Below, piece by piece: positions 33,774 to 42,896 of a DNA stretch of 64,000 bases; within the stretch, counting starts at the first letter, position 1, and each line of letters opens with the position of its first letter. Under the pieces are notes generated by a model. It was not told the origin of the DNA. It saw only the letters and a list, made by a program, of their open reading frames with translations, and searched no databases. Source of the stretch: Methanoculleus methanifontis (GTDB taxonomy: Archaea > Halobacteriota > Methanomicrobia > Methanomicrobiales > Methanoculleaceae); assembly GCF_030464365.1 (NCBI RefSeq), contig NZ_VCYI01000009.1, forward strand, positions 60,854 through 124,853, in the 5' to 3' direction. A program made the translations under genes and the position numbers.

Positions 33774-34291
33774 CGGATCGGCATCCCGACGCACCGCCCG
33801 TACCGCCCCGGGCCTCGCGAACCGAGTGGTACATGAATATCGCGGTCGAGACCGCCCGCCGTTCAACCTGCATCCGGCGGTGCTACGGTGCGGTCGTGGT
33901 CAACTCAGCAGGGGAGATCGTCTCCACCGGGCACAACGGTGCGCCGCGGGGAGAGGCCCACTGCGATGAGTTGAACACCTGCATAAGGAAGCAGTACAAC
34001 ATCCCCTCCGGCGAGCGCTACGAGTTCTGCCGCTCGGTGCACGCGGAGATGAACGCGCTCCTGCAGGCGGGACGGGCCGCCGCCGGGTGCACGATGTACC
34101 TTGCCGGGTTCGAGCGCCTGACGGGGGTGCCTTCCTACGACCCGCCCTGCCTGATGTGCTCGAAGATGCTGGTGAACGCCGGCATCGACAGGGTGATGGT
34201 CAGGACACCGGATGGGCTTGAGGAACTCGACCCGCAGGAACTCTACCGGCAGCATCTGGATCGCGTGATCGCAAGGGTCTCGGGGAAGTAG
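33770..34291 (+). CDS. dCMP deaminase family cytidine deaminase
   Basis: A 173-aa zinc enzyme that converts dCMP to dUMP for dTTP synthesis (or a related deoxycytidylate deaminase). The zinc ligands and catalytic Glu are visible: HAE (His91, Glu93) and PPCLMCSKMLV (Cys127, Cys130). A second Cys/His cluster near GEAHCDELNTCIRKQY may bind a structural zinc, as in ComE-type members. GGAGGGACGGGT gives a good ribosome site. It follows a short upstream ORF in overlap. Confidence 0.9.
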   Translation: MTDRHPDAPPVPPRASRTEWYMNIAVETARRSTCIRRCYGAVVVNSAGEIVSTGHNGAPRGEAHCDELNTCIRKQYNIPSGERYEFCRSVHAEMNALLQAGRAAAGCTMYLAGFERLTGVPSYDPPCLMCSKMLVNAGIDRVMVRTPDGLEELDPQELYRQHLDRVIARVSGK

Positions 34292-34655
34292 TATACGAGA
34301 AGGCGCCGGAACGAACCTGGCCGACGGGCCGAAAAGAGATATCGGAGCCCCCTACGACCCCAAGATGGCGACACGGGCTCTTTTAGGAAGAGGCAGGGTG
34401 AGGACCTGTTCCGGCAGTGGGGAACAGGTGTCCCGAATCAACCGGGTTCTCGTGCCACTCGCCGACCCGGCTCGCTCCACCACCTCGCATGACGCTTCCC
34501 GGTTAACGTTGTTTCATAACCCCCGTCCAAATGTTGACATAAAGGCATTTTCCCACCGTACTCCAGGAGAACCTGCGTAGCCCAGGAGCGCTACCGTTAA
34601 TACTGCTAATGTGAAACTCACTGTACCTGCTGTTTAATAGGAGTCCCTACACCAG
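34292..34655. other. intergenic region with a 9-bp-stem hairpin
   Basis: No gene supported. A perfect stem ACCTGTTCC/GGAACAGGT at 34404-34429 (8-base loop) follows the deaminase gene and may end its transcript. The AT-rich stretch about 34590-34640 likely holds the promoter of kinase C, but no single TATA box is compelling. Confidence 0.5.
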
Positions 34656-37079
34656 ATGCCAGCGCCCCCAGAAACTCCACGGAGGAAGCCTGATCCTGCC
34701 GGGCGGGATGAGGTTCCACAGGAGAACCCTGCAGAGACCGAACGGCTCGTCGAAGAGCGGATCAGTGAACTCCAGGTAGAGATTGACGCCCTTCGCCGGG
34801 AGAACGAAGAACTCAGGCTGGCCGAGACCGAATGCAGGAGAGACGAAGAGGCGCTGCGCCGGGAGAAGGATAGGGTGGGTGCCATCCTCTCCGCCCTTGA
34901 TACGGGGCAGTCCCTTGTCGACCCGGATATGACGATCGTCTGGGTCAACCAGGAGGCCCGTGACATACTTCCCGAACAGGAGCCCATCGGCCAGAAGTGT
35001 TACCGCTATTTCGAAGGCCTGAACGAACCGTGCGAAGTGTGTGCAGCACGGCGTGTCTTTGCAACGGGCGAGGTTACAAGAGTAGAGAAGTGCGTCTCGC
35101 GCCGTGGGCGCTGGATGAATATCGTTGCTCAGCCGGTGAAAGATGCATCCGGCCGGGTAACACATGTTCTCGAGAGTTTCACCGACATCACCGAGCAGAA
35201 GCAGGCGGAAGCAGCCCTGCGGGAGAGCGAGGCCAAGTACCGAACCCTGGTGGAGACCGCTCTCGACATCGTCCTCATTCACGACAGTGAGAAGATCCTC
35301 TACATCAACCCAACCGGGGTGAACCTTCTTGGCGCATCCTGTCCGGATGAGATCCTCGGCAGGAACTTCCTTGAGATCATTCATCCCGACTTCCGCGACC
35401 GTATCCGGGAGAATGTTGCGATGGATCTCCTGGGCGAGTCTTCGCCAACCACCCAGCTCCAGATCCTCCGGCTGGATGGAACCCCTTTCTGGGTGGAGGG
35501 GAAAGGAGTCATGACCTACATTGCCGGCACCCCTGTCATCCAGGTGATCATGCGGGACATCACCGGGAGAAAGCAGATGGAGGATGCCCTCCGGGAGAGC
35601 GAGGAGCGGTACCGTTCCCTCGTCGAGCTCATGCCGGATGCCGTGGTCGTACACCAGGACGGCATCATCGTGTACGTGAATCCCGCCTGTGTCCGGATTG
35701 CGGGCGCGAAGAGCCCTGAAAATATCGTGGGCAAACCACTGGATCTCTTCGTCTCCCCCGAATACCGCGAGCGTATCGCCGGGCATATCCGCCGGATGGA
35801 ACAGGAAGGCACGTCTACCTCATTAGCCGAACAGGAACTCAGGACCCTCGACGGCCGGGCGATCCAGGTCGACATCACGGCGACCCCCATACTCTACCAG
35901 GGCCAGCCTTCTATCATGGTTGTTTTCCGGGATATCGCCGAGCGCAAGCAGGCTGAGGCGAAACTCCGTGCCGTCATGGAAAGAGAGCATCTGAGAGCCA
36001 CCGAACTGGATGCGACTCTTGCCTCGATCGCATCGGGCGTCATCATCTACGATACCACCGGGGCTATTGTTCGGGTGAACGAGGCGGTGCGTAAGATGAT
36101 CGACAGAACACCGACATCTTTTGATCCAATCCGCTTTGAGGAGCGCCAGGCGGGTTTTGGAGTCTTGCAGGAGGATGGGGCGCCGCTCTCCCTCGAGGCG
36201 ACCCCCTACTACCGGGCGTTGCGCGGAGAGACCGTGCAGGGAGAAGAGGTGATGGTTACCCGCCTGGACCGGGAACCGCTCTGGGTGGACACGTCGGCAG
36301 CCCCTATCCGCGATGCCGGCGGTGCTATCGTCGGGGCCATTGCCATCCTCACGGATATTACCGAGCGCAAACGTGCGGAAGAAGCGCTCATACGCCACAC
36401 TGAGGAGCTCACCCGGCTCCACCACGATCTGGAGACCTCAAATCGGGAGGCGAACCTCTACCTTGACATCCTCACCCACGATATCGGCAACACCGAGAAC
36501 GTCTCCAGGCTTTACACCGACCTGCTGCTCGAGACACTCGATGGCGAAGCCGCCGGATATGTGGGGAAACTGAAGCGGAGCATCAACAAGAGCATCGAGA
36601 TTCTGGGCACCGTCTCCACTATCCGCCGGATTCATCAGGCTTCGTTGGAGCTTAAAGAGACGGATCTCGATAGAGCAATCCAGGGAGCGATCGAGGACTT
36701 CCCCACCACCGCCATCTACTATAACGGGACCTGCCATCAGGTCCGGGCAGACGACCTTCTTCCGGTGGTCTTCAACAACCTCATCGATAATGCCATCAAG
36801 CACGGCGGTCCTGATGTCGAGGTCGCGGTCCGGGTTGAGGAGCTGAATGGTGAGGTGCAAATTTCGGTCGAGGATACCGGTACGGGCGTGCCGGATGAGG
36901 AGAAGGAGGCAATCTTCCACCGCTACCAGCAACAAAAGCGGGGCGTCGGCGAAGGTCTCGGCCTCTACCTCGTGCAGATACTGGTGGAGCGCTACGGAGG
37001 ACGGGTCTGGGCCGATGACCGGGTGCCGGGCCACCCCGGGGAAGGCGCAGCGTTCCGGTTTACCCTGAAGAAGGCATGA
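34656..37079 (+). CDS. soluble multi-PAS sensor histidine kinase C
   Basis: An 807-aa soluble kinase. A charged coiled coil (residues about 25-75) precedes four PAS domains (about 75-180, 190-310, 315-435, 450-570), the first of which holds a cysteine set (KCYRYFEGLNEPCEVCAARR). The H-box is around His608 (LYLDILTHDIGNTEN) and the HATPase has NLIDNAIKHGG, EDTGTGVPDE and GEGLGLYLV. It shares architecture and H-box type with kinase A, so the two are paralogues. No response regulator lies nearby. An ATG at 34656 starts the reading; the ribosome site is weak. Confidence 0.9.
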   Translation: MPAPPETPRRKPDPAGRDEVPQENPAETERLVEERISELQVEIDALRRENEELRLAETECRRDEEALRREKDRVGAILSALDTGQSLVDPDMTIVWVNQEARDILPEQEPIGQKCYRYFEGLNEPCEVCAARRVFATGEVTRVEKCVSRRGRWMNIVAQPVKDASGRVTHVLESFTDITEQKQAEAALRESEAKYRTLVETALDIVLIHDSEKILYINPTGVNLLGASCPDEILGRNFLEIIHPDFRDRIRENVAMDLLGESSPTTQLQILRLDGTPFWVEGKGVMTYIAGTPVIQVIMRDITGRKQMEDALRESEERYRSLVELMPDAVVVHQDGIIVYVNPACVRIAGAKSPENIVGKPLDLFVSPEYRERIAGHIRRMEQEGTSTSLAEQELRTLDGRAIQVDITATPILYQGQPSIMVVFRDIAERKQAEAKLRAVMEREHLRATELDATLASIASGVIIYDTTGAIVRVNEAVRKMIDRTPTSFDPIRFEERQAGFGVLQEDGAPLSLEATPYYRALRGETVQGEEVMVTRLDREPLWVDTSAAPIRDAGGAIVGAIAILTDITERKRAEEALIRHTEELTRLHHDLETSNREANLYLDILTHDIGNTENVSRLYTDLLLETLDGEAAGYVGKLKRSINKSIEILGTVSTIRRIHQASLELKETDLDRAIQGAIEDFPTTAIYYNGTCHQVRADDLLPVVFNNLIDNAIKHGGPDVEVAVRVEELNGEVQISVEDTGTGVPDEEKEAIFHRYQQQKRGVGEGLGLYLVQILVERYGGRVWADDRVPGHPGEGAAFRFTLKKA

Positions 37080-37345
37080 GAGAAGAGAGGGACAGATTGC
37101 AGCCGCTGCATCCATGGGGGCGGCGACGACATCATCCTCCAACGCCTGCACTCCCCACCGGGATCAGTACTTCGCTATTCTGACACCCGGTATGGAACGA
37201 GGCGGTCGCACGCGACACCACAAAGCAGAGTTGGCAGCACACGGACACTGGACTTCGCACCTCTCGGTGCTCGAGCTCCATTCCTCACATCAGACGGAAC
37301 ATCCAGAGAAGGAAAGCATCTTCAGAACCTTTAGCGTAGTCCCGG

Positions 37346-37372
37346 GGCCGGTGAGTGTTCTACCGGCCTTTC
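37346..37372 (+). terminator. hairpin at the end of kinase C and the methyltransferase
   Basis: GGCCGGT, nine-base loop, ACCGGCC, then TTTCC on the plus strand. It overlaps the stop codon of the convergent methyltransferase gene. It could end the kinase transcript about 270 bases after its stop; the 280 bases before it show no gene. Confidence 0.45.
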
Positions 37373-37935
37373 CTCGCGGCGATAACCGAGAACCCGGCCC
37401 TTGAGTCGACCTCCACCACGCGAAACCCGGTGCGTCCGAGGAGTTGACGGACTTCATCCGATGAGTAAAACCGGGCGCGGGAGAGGAACCGGTGTTTTTC
37501 TCTCTCGTGCAGGTATTTCCGGGCAACCTCTCCTTCGCGTTCGAGGAACGCGAGGACAAGCGAACCCCCCGGGACGAGGATCCGGTGGATTTCGCGAAAT
37601 GCCAAAACAGGATCGTCCAGGAAACAGATGACCGTCACCATGAGCGCGGACGAGCAGGACCCGTCCCTGATCGGGATCGATTCCGCTCGCCCGCGGATCA
37701 CCTCGATCCCCCGGCGCCACGCCATCCGCCCGAGGGCACATGAGGGCTCTATCCCGAGCGGGACACCGAGGGGTGCGGCAAACCTCCCGGAACCGACCCC
37801 TACTTCGAGGGCACGGGAGTCCGGGCGAGGGAAGAGGCGCCGGATCCGGGCGATTTCTGCGTGGTACTCGGCTCGGTGCTCCTCGAACCAGCGATCATAA
37901 TCTTCGGCAAACTGCTCAAATACGTCCCCGGACAT
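37360..37935 (-). CDS. class I SAM-dependent methyltransferase (UbiE-like)
   Basis: A 191-aa methyltransferase starting MSGDVFEQFAEDYDRWFEEH, with motif I ALEVGVGSGRFAAPL, EVIRGRAESIPIRDGS, and LVPGGSLVLAFLERE. Its start FxxxAxxYDxWF is the classic head of small-molecule methyltransferases of the UbiE/MenG type. The ATG at 37933-37935 follows GGAAGG. It lies a few bases after the small gene 37947-38318 in the same direction, and may form a three-gene unit with it and the cysteine desulfurase. Confidence 0.85.
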   Translation of the reverse strand: MSGDVFEQFAEDYDRWFEEHRAEYHAEIARIRRLFPRPDSRALEVGVGSGRFAAPLGVPLGIEPSCALGRMAWRRGIEVIRGRAESIPIRDGSCSSALMVTVICFLDDPVLAFREIHRILVPGGSLVLAFLEREGEVARKYLHEREKHRFLSRARFYSSDEVRQLLGRTGFRVVEVDSRAGFSVIAARKGR

Positions 37936-37946
37936 TGCGCCTTCCG

Positions 37947-38318
37947 TCAATCAGGTCCGTACAGGTGTTCTCTCACCCGTTTCCCGACCGCCTGCTCCCT
38001 CTGCTTCAGCACCGAGAGATCCACCGGCCCTTCCCGATAAGAGGTGAAGAGGAAGTAGAGGAACTCTACCGTCAGATCCATGACCTCCTTTTTGAACCTG
38101 ACCTCAACGGTGGTGTCCCCGGCAAGGCCTTTGATGGAGAACCAGTCGGGTTTCTCGAACTTGTAGAACCCCTCGCCGAGGTTGGGGAGCGCTTCAACCT
38201 CCCCGAAGTTCTCCAGGTAGGCAAAGAACCCCGCCGGCACCGGTTCACTGAGGAGAAACTCCTTCATGAACGAGCCGTCGGCACAGGATTTATGGCGAAC
38301 CGAACGAAGAATTCGCAT
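37947..38318 (-). CDS. small protein of unknown function between desulfurase and methyltransferase
   Basis: A 123-aa soluble protein: MRILRSVRHKSCADGSFMKE, then FLLSEPVPAGFFAYLENFGE, FYKFEKPDWFSIKGLAGDTT and a helical tail. Alternating strands and a helix suggest a compact alpha/beta fold. The start at 38318 overlaps the end of the upstream desulfurase gene by 29 bases; a second ATG at 38267 would remove that overlap and 17 residues. Not recognised. Its position between a desulfurase and a methyltransferase hints at sulphur or cofactor chemistry, but this is inference. Confidence 0.6.
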   Translation of the reverse strand: MRILRSVRHKSCADGSFMKEFLLSEPVPAGFFAYLENFGEVEALPNLGEGFYKFEKPDWFSIKGLAGDTTVEVRFKKEVMDLTVEFLYFLFTSYREGPVDLSVLKQREQAVGKRVREHLYGPD

Positions 38319-39456
38319 TTTGTGCAATCTCCTTTACTGCTTTTGCGGCGGTCCGGCACTCACCGTCCGTGGTAAACCAGGAGAGGCTGAGCCGCACGGA
38401 GCCTTTCCCCCCGTCAATCGCCCGGTGCACGAGGGGTGCACAGTGCAGCCCAGTGCGGGCGACGATCCCGTAGGCACGGGCGAGGATGAACCCCACGTCG
38501 TCGTTCTCCATGCCGTGGATGTTGAAGGAGACGATCGGAAGGGCGGGCGACTCGTTATAGACCGTGATGTTGGGCTCTTCCTTCAACGCCCCGATGAGAG
38601 ACGCCGTCTGACGCTCCGCTTTCTCTGCGATGGCCTCTACCCCGATAGCTGCGATGTAGTTCACCCCGGCAGCGAGGGCCGCAAGGCCGGGATAGTTGTG
38701 CGTTCCGGTCTCGAACCGCTCCGGCATCTCCCGCGGCTGGAAGAGCGAGAAGGAGTCCGTTCCGGTCCCCCCGTAACAGAGAGGAGCGATCGATTCCGGG
38801 TCTTGCAGGTAGAATCCGCCGGTACCGGGAATCCCAAGAAGGCCCTTATGGCCGGTGAAGACGTAGGCGTCGACCGGGAGTTTCCCAAGATCGACGGGTA
38901 TGTGGCCGGCGGTCTGTGCTCCGTCGACGATGAAGTAGACGCCGTGTTCGTGCAGGAGTTCCCCCATCCGGGCGACGTCCTGCACGGAGCCGAGCACGTT
39001 GCTCCCGTGGGCCGTGACCATGAGCCGGGTATCGGGCGTGACGGCCGCTTCGACGGCGTCGGGGCGAACAGCGCCGTTCTCGAAGGGGAGGACGGTCAGC
39101 CGGATACGTCCCTGCCGCTCGAGCTCGTGAAGCGGCCGCAGAACCGAGTTGTGGTCAAGCTCGGTCGTGATGACGTGACACCCGTCCTCTCCGGCGAGAA
39201 ATCCCTGGATGAGGATGTTTAGTGAATCGGTCGCGTTCTGGGTAAAGACCACATGCTCCGGAGGGGCTGCGGCAAGGAGGCCCGCGAGCGCCTCCCGCGC
39301 CAGCGTGATGTAGTCTTCGCCCTGGCTGCCGGTGGTCCTTCCCGACCCGAAGACCGGGAGCGCAAGCGATTGCCTGACAGCCTCGAGCACCTCCGGGGGT
39401 TTCGGCCAGGTCGTGGCGGCGTTGTTTAAGTAGATGATCGGCGGTTTATCTGCCAT
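38290..39456 (-). CDS. cysteine desulfurase (SufS/CsdA-like, PLP)
   Basis: A 388-aa fold-type I PLP enzyme that takes sulphur from cysteine to form persulphide for Fe-S cluster or cofactor assembly. Marks are IYLNNAATTWPKPPEVLEAV, FTQNATDSLNILI, the ELDHNSVLRPLHELE region, FIVDGAQTAGHIPVDL (PLP Asp), the lysine in YVFTGHKGLLGIPGTG, and the active Cys region VARTGLHCAPLVHRAI. The ATG at 39454-39456 is preferred over a longer reading from 39564. No SufB/SufC genes are adjacent. Confidence 0.9.
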   Translation of the reverse strand: MADKPPIIYLNNAATTWPKPPEVLEAVRQSLALPVFGSGRTTGSQGEDYITLAREALAGLLAAAPPEHVVFTQNATDSLNILIQGFLAGEDGCHVITTELDHNSVLRPLHELERQGRIRLTVLPFENGAVRPDAVEAAVTPDTRLMVTAHGSNVLGSVQDVARMGELLHEHGVYFIVDGAQTAGHIPVDLGKLPVDAYVFTGHKGLLGIPGTGGFYLQDPESIAPLCYGGTGTDSFSLFQPREMPERFETGTHNYPGLAALAAGVNYIAAIGVEAIAEKAERQTASLIGALKEEPNITVYNESPALPIVSFNIHGMENDDVGFILARAYGIVARTGLHCAPLVHRAIDGGKGSVRLSLSWFTTDGECRTAAKAVKEIAQNANSSFGSP

Positions 39457-39554
39457 AAGACTCGTTTCCAGTGAATCTATCGTCCGCGGCCAAAAAGAGA
39501 TCGCTTTGGGCACTTCGCAACACTTATCCTGCGGACACGGTATACGGATCTTCA

Positions 39555-39866
39555 ATGGCCACAATAACCGCCGGACGCGTGAGGGAGGCGGCTGAGCTGC
39601 TCGGCATCCGTGACCGGGCCAGCCTGAGTGAGATTCGCGTGCGCTACTCCGAGAAGATCAAGGAGTGGCATCCCGACGTGTCGCGAAAAGACCCGGCGGA
39701 GTCCCACGAGATGACGATACGCTTAAAGGAGGCCTACGACCTCCTGGTCGACTACTGCATGAACCGTCCTGTCTCGTTCCGGCTCGAAGACCTTGAACGG
39801 GACCTGGAGCAGAGCCCCGCCGATTACTGGATGGACCGGTTCGGCGACGACCCGATCTGGGGCTGA
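39555..39866 (+). CDS. small J-domain protein
   Basis: A 103-aa protein with an N-terminal J-domain: helix II RVRYSEKIKEWHPDVSRKDP with the HPD tripeptide, and helix III EMTIRLKEAYDLLVDYC. The rest is a short acidic tail (DYWMDRFGDDPIWG) with no zinc or Gly/Phe region, so it is not a full DnaJ. It would stimulate an Hsp70 (DnaK) for a specific client. It is divergent from the cysteine desulfurase, whose Fe-S role makes an HscB-like link possible, but the sequence does not show it. Confidence 0.8.
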   Translation: MATITAGRVREAAELLGIRDRASLSEIRVRYSEKIKEWHPDVSRKDPAESHEMTIRLKEAYDLLVDYCMNRPVSFRLEDLERDLEQSPADYWMDRFGDDPIWG

Positions 39867-39878
39867 CGGTCTCCCCAG

Positions 39879-41144
39879 TCACGAACCGCGCTGCCCCTGT
39901 GCGAGAAAGATCGGTATGCCCGCCAGCATGACCGCGCTCCCGATACCGACGGCTGTTGCCGGCAGCGTGAACGCAAGCACGAGGCAGCCCAGAAGGCCCA
40001 GTAGCGCAAAATTTCTGCTGTACAACCTCTCCTGCCCCGATAACGTGTATGCAGAGAGGTTCGTGACCGCGTAGTACAGCAGCACGGTAAACGAACTGAA
40101 CCCTATCGCCGCGCGGAGGTCCGCGAGCAGCACCACCGCGACCAGGATTACGCCGACCGTCAGTTCGGCAAGGTGCGGGACCCTGTGCGCCGGGTGAACC
40201 CGGGCGAGGTACGAAGGCATCTTATGGTCCGCCGCCATGGCAAAGAGCATCCGGCTGATGCCCGTCATCAGGGAGAGCAGCACCCCGAGTGTCGCGAAGG
40301 TCGAACCGACCCTGATGATCCACTGCCACGATTGAAAACCTGCCCCGGCAAGCGCCGTCACCAGGGGCGCGTCGGACTCTGCGAGCAGGGCAGGCCCGAC
40401 GAGGAGGAGCGCCGAGACGACGACGGCAACGTAGACGAGGAGCGTGATGCCAAGACCGAGCACGATCGCCCGGGGAATGGCCGTCTCCGGGTCTCTGACT
40501 TCCTCTGCAAGGGTGGCGATCCTCGAATACCCCGCAAACGCGAAGAACCAGATCCCTGCCGACTGCAGAACCCCGTACAGGCCGTTCTGTCCGAGGATCG
40601 GGCTTACGTTGCCGATATCCGGCTCGCCGACGAAGAGGAGGGCGACAACTGCGGCAAGAGAGAGCAGAACCACCACCACGATGACCTTCGTCGCACGGGC
40701 GGTCTTCTCGATCCCGTGGTAGTTCAGCACCGTGAACGCGATCACCGCCCCTGCGGCAAGGGGCCGTGCATACTCCGGAACCAGGTAGTAGCCGAAGGTG
40801 AGCGCGACGGCAGAGCAGCTGGCGAGTTTCCCGACCACAAAACCCCAACCCGCAATCCAGGCCCAGAACTCGCCCAACCGTTCTCGTGCGTAGACGTAGG
40901 TGCCGCCGGACGCCGGGTAGAGGCGGGCGAGTTGTGCGGAGGAGGAGGCGTTGCAGTACGCCACAGCGGCCGCAATCGCGAGGCCGAGAAGCAGCCCGGC
41001 CCCGGCCGCGGCCGCCGCAGGTGCAAGAGCCGTGAAGATGCCGGCCCCGATCATGGAACCGAGCCCGATGAAGACGGCGTCCCCCGTAGTCAGCCTTCGC
41101 GAGAGCCTGCTCGGCCGAATTTCTCCGCGAGGGGTCGTTGCCAT
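39879..41144 (-). CDS. APC-superfamily amino acid permease
   Basis: A 421-aa permease with about 12 helices. The family start is RLTTGDAVFIGLGSMIGAGI, followed by FTALAPAAAAAGAGLLLGLA, ARLYPASGGTYVYARERLGE and the sixth-helix loop FFAFAGYSRIATLAEEVRDP. These give the APC fold and the unwound helix I used for substrate binding; the amino acid transported cannot be named. GGAGG precedes the ATG at 41142-41144, so the upstream 39 codons in frame are excluded. The stop lies 12 bases from that of the convergent J-domain gene. Confidence 0.9.
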   Translation of the reverse strand: MATTPRGEIRPSRLSRRLTTGDAVFIGLGSMIGAGIFTALAPAAAAAGAGLLLGLAIAAAVAYCNASSSAQLARLYPASGGTYVYARERLGEFWAWIAGWGFVVGKLASCSAVALTFGYYLVPEYARPLAAGAVIAFTVLNYHGIEKTARATKVIVVVVLLSLAAVVALLFVGEPDIGNVSPILGQNGLYGVLQSAGIWFFAFAGYSRIATLAEEVRDPETAIPRAIVLGLGITLLVYVAVVVSALLLVGPALLAESDAPLVTALAGAGFQSWQWIIRVGSTFATLGVLLSLMTGISRMLFAMAADHKMPSYLARVHPAHRVPHLAELTVGVILVAVVLLADLRAAIGFSSFTVLLYYAVTNLSAYTLSGQERLYSRNFALLGLLGCLVLAFTLPATAVGIGSAVMLAGIPIFLAQGQRGS

Positions 41145-41351
41145 ACGTCCTCCACGGTCACGACGAACGGCGGGATAGTTAACCGTTCTGGCGACGTGAA
41201 CGAACGCCGGAAGGGAAAGGAAAGGTGCCGCCACGGGCGGGATACCCTGAAATTTCTTCATTTTGCCGGGAACTGCGATACTTTGATATAGGGTTGTCCG
41301 GGTATACCCACTCCTCTCTTCGGGGGAGCGTATGAGACTGGTGATCGGTTG

Positions 41352-42401
41352 ATGCGGAACAGTATCGGGGACGGCGCGAAGAGCGAACCCACCCTCATAT
41401 CATGGAACGTCACCTACCGGTGCAACCTGCGGTGCGCCCACTGCTACATGGATTCCGGAGACGGGGGAGGGGCCCCGGAACTCACCACCGATGAAGCGAA
41501 GATGCTCATCGACCAGGTTGCGCAGACCGACTCCCCGGTGCTGATCCTCAGCGGGGGAGAACCCCTGCTGCGGGACGATATCTTTGAGATTGCCAAATAC
41601 GGGAGTTCTCGCGGGCTCAGAATGGCTATCGGGACGAACGGAACCCTGATCGGCGACCGCACCGCAGGGAGGCTCGCCGGGGCGGGCATCCGGAAAGCGG
41701 CGATAAGTCTCGACTCGGCGGATCCGGATACGCACGACCGGTTCAGGGGGGTGACGGGTGCCTGGGAGCGTGCCGTCGCGGGCATCGAGGCCTGCAGGGA
41801 TGCCGGCATCCCCGTCCAGGTGCATACAACGGTGACCCTGCAGAACCACCGCGAGCTGGAAGCTATCGCGGATCTCGGCGAGAGCCTCGGGGTGCACGAC
41901 TTCCAGTTCTTCTTCCTCGTCCCCACAGGGAGGGGAAAGGAGGTCGTCGACATCTCCCCGGAGATGTATGAGTCCCTGATACGCCGAATCCTCCGGCTGA
42001 GGGCGGAGAAGGGTCTCTCCATCCGCCCGACGTGCGCCCCGCAGTACGTGCGGATCGCGTCCGAGATGGGGCTACCTATAGCCGAGGGAGAACGGGGGTG
42101 CATCGCGGGCATCCGCTACTGCAGGATTGACCCGACGGGCGAGGTCACACCCTGCCCCTACCTTCCGCTGGGTCTTGGGAACATCCGGGAAACTTCGTTT
42201 GCGGAGATCTGGAGGGGGTCGCAGGTCTTTGCGGCCCTCCGGTCCGGCGAGGGCCTGACGGGCAAATGCGGCGCGTGCGAGTACCGCGTTGCCTGCGGCG
42301 GGTGCCGCGCCCGGGCATACGGACTCACGGAAGGGAATTCACAGGCCGGCGATCACCTGGCAGAGGACCCCTGGTGCCTCTATGAGCCGGGGGTGCGGTG
42401 A
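41352..42401 (+). CDS. ahbD: heme synthase AhbD (radical SAM)
   Basis: Radical SAM enzyme for the last step of the alternative heme pathway: oxidative decarboxylation of two propionates of Fe-coproporphyrin III to the vinyl groups of heme b. The 349-aa protein has C24, C28 and C31 in TYRCNLRCAHCYMDSG, SGGEPLLRDDIFEIAK, and a C-terminal cysteine set (CRIDPTGEVTPCPYLPL, CGACEYRVACGGC, then a last Cys). AhbD is distinguished from AhbC by its short head. It begins the four-gene ahb operon, is followed at once by the decarboxylase genes, and has a 10-bp palindrome GGGTATACCC (41300-41309) in the upstream region. Confidence 0.85.
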   Translation: MRNSIGDGAKSEPTLISWNVTYRCNLRCAHCYMDSGDGGGAPELTTDEAKMLIDQVAQTDSPVLILSGGEPLLRDDIFEIAKYGSSRGLRMAIGTNGTLIGDRTAGRLAGAGIRKAAISLDSADPDTHDRFRGVTGAWERAVAGIEACRDAGIPVQVHTTVTLQNHRELEAIADLGESLGVHDFQFFFLVPTGRGKEVVDISPEMYESLIRRILRLRAEKGLSIRPTCAPQYVRIASEMGLPIAEGERGCIAGIRYCRIDPTGEVTPCPYLPLGLGNIRETSFAEIWRGSQVFAALRSGEGLTGKCGACEYRVACGGCRARAYGLTEGNSQAGDHLAEDPWCLYEPGVR

Positions 42402-42896
42402 GTGCGCCTCGACCCGCTCGACCGGGTGCTCCTCCAGCGGGTGCAGGACGACTTTCCCCTCGAGCCCCGGCCGTACCGGGTCATCGGCGAAGCGCTCGGG
42501 ATGCCGGAGCAGGAGGTGCTGGAGCGGCTGGCAGATCTCTCCCGCCGGGGGGTGATCAGGCACATCGCGCCGATCCTCGAACCCGGAAGCCTCGGCATCC
42601 GCGCTTCCACGCTCGTTGCGATGCGGGTGCCGGAGGAGCGGATGCACAAGGTCGCGGGGATCGTGAACGAGTACGACGGTGTGTCGCACAACTACCGCCG
42701 CGACGGCGAATACAACCTCTGGTTCACCGTCGCCGCTATGGGAGAAGAGGAACTTCAGAGGATACTCGAGGAGATCATGCGGCGATCGATGATCCCTCCC
42801 AGGGGCGTCCTGAACCTCCCGATAGTGCGGAGGTTCAAACTCGACGTCCGGTTCCGGTTTTTAGCAGAGGAAGACGATGATGGACGAGATCGATAG
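42402..42896 (+). CDS. ahbA: siroheme decarboxylase subunit (AhbA-like, AsnC/Lrp fold)
   Basis: One of two homologous subunits that together decarboxylate siroheme to didecarboxysiroheme. The 164-aa protein has an N-terminal HTH-like part (LDRVLLQRVQDDFPLEPRPY) and an AsnC-type ligand domain with VNEYDGVSHNYRRDGEYNLW. The GTG start directly abuts the ahbD stop codon. Sequence similarity to Lrp regulators is old and misleading: the pairing with a second copy and two radical SAM genes gives the enzymatic role. A/B naming follows gene order and the HNY motif, and could be reversed. Confidence 0.8.
   Translation: MRLDPLDRVLLQRVQDDFPLEPRPYRVIGEALGMPEQEVLERLADLSRRGVIRHIAPILEPGSLGIRASTLVAMRVPEERMHKVAGIVNEYDGVSHNYRRDGEYNLWFTVAAMGEEELQRILEEIMRRSMIPPRGVLNLPIVRRFKLDVRFRFLAEEDDDGRDR

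Noticed and set aside
34365..34580. 71-codon plus-strand frame before kinase C
   Set aside because: It has no ribosome site or family match, and the perfect hairpin at 34404-34429 falls inside it.
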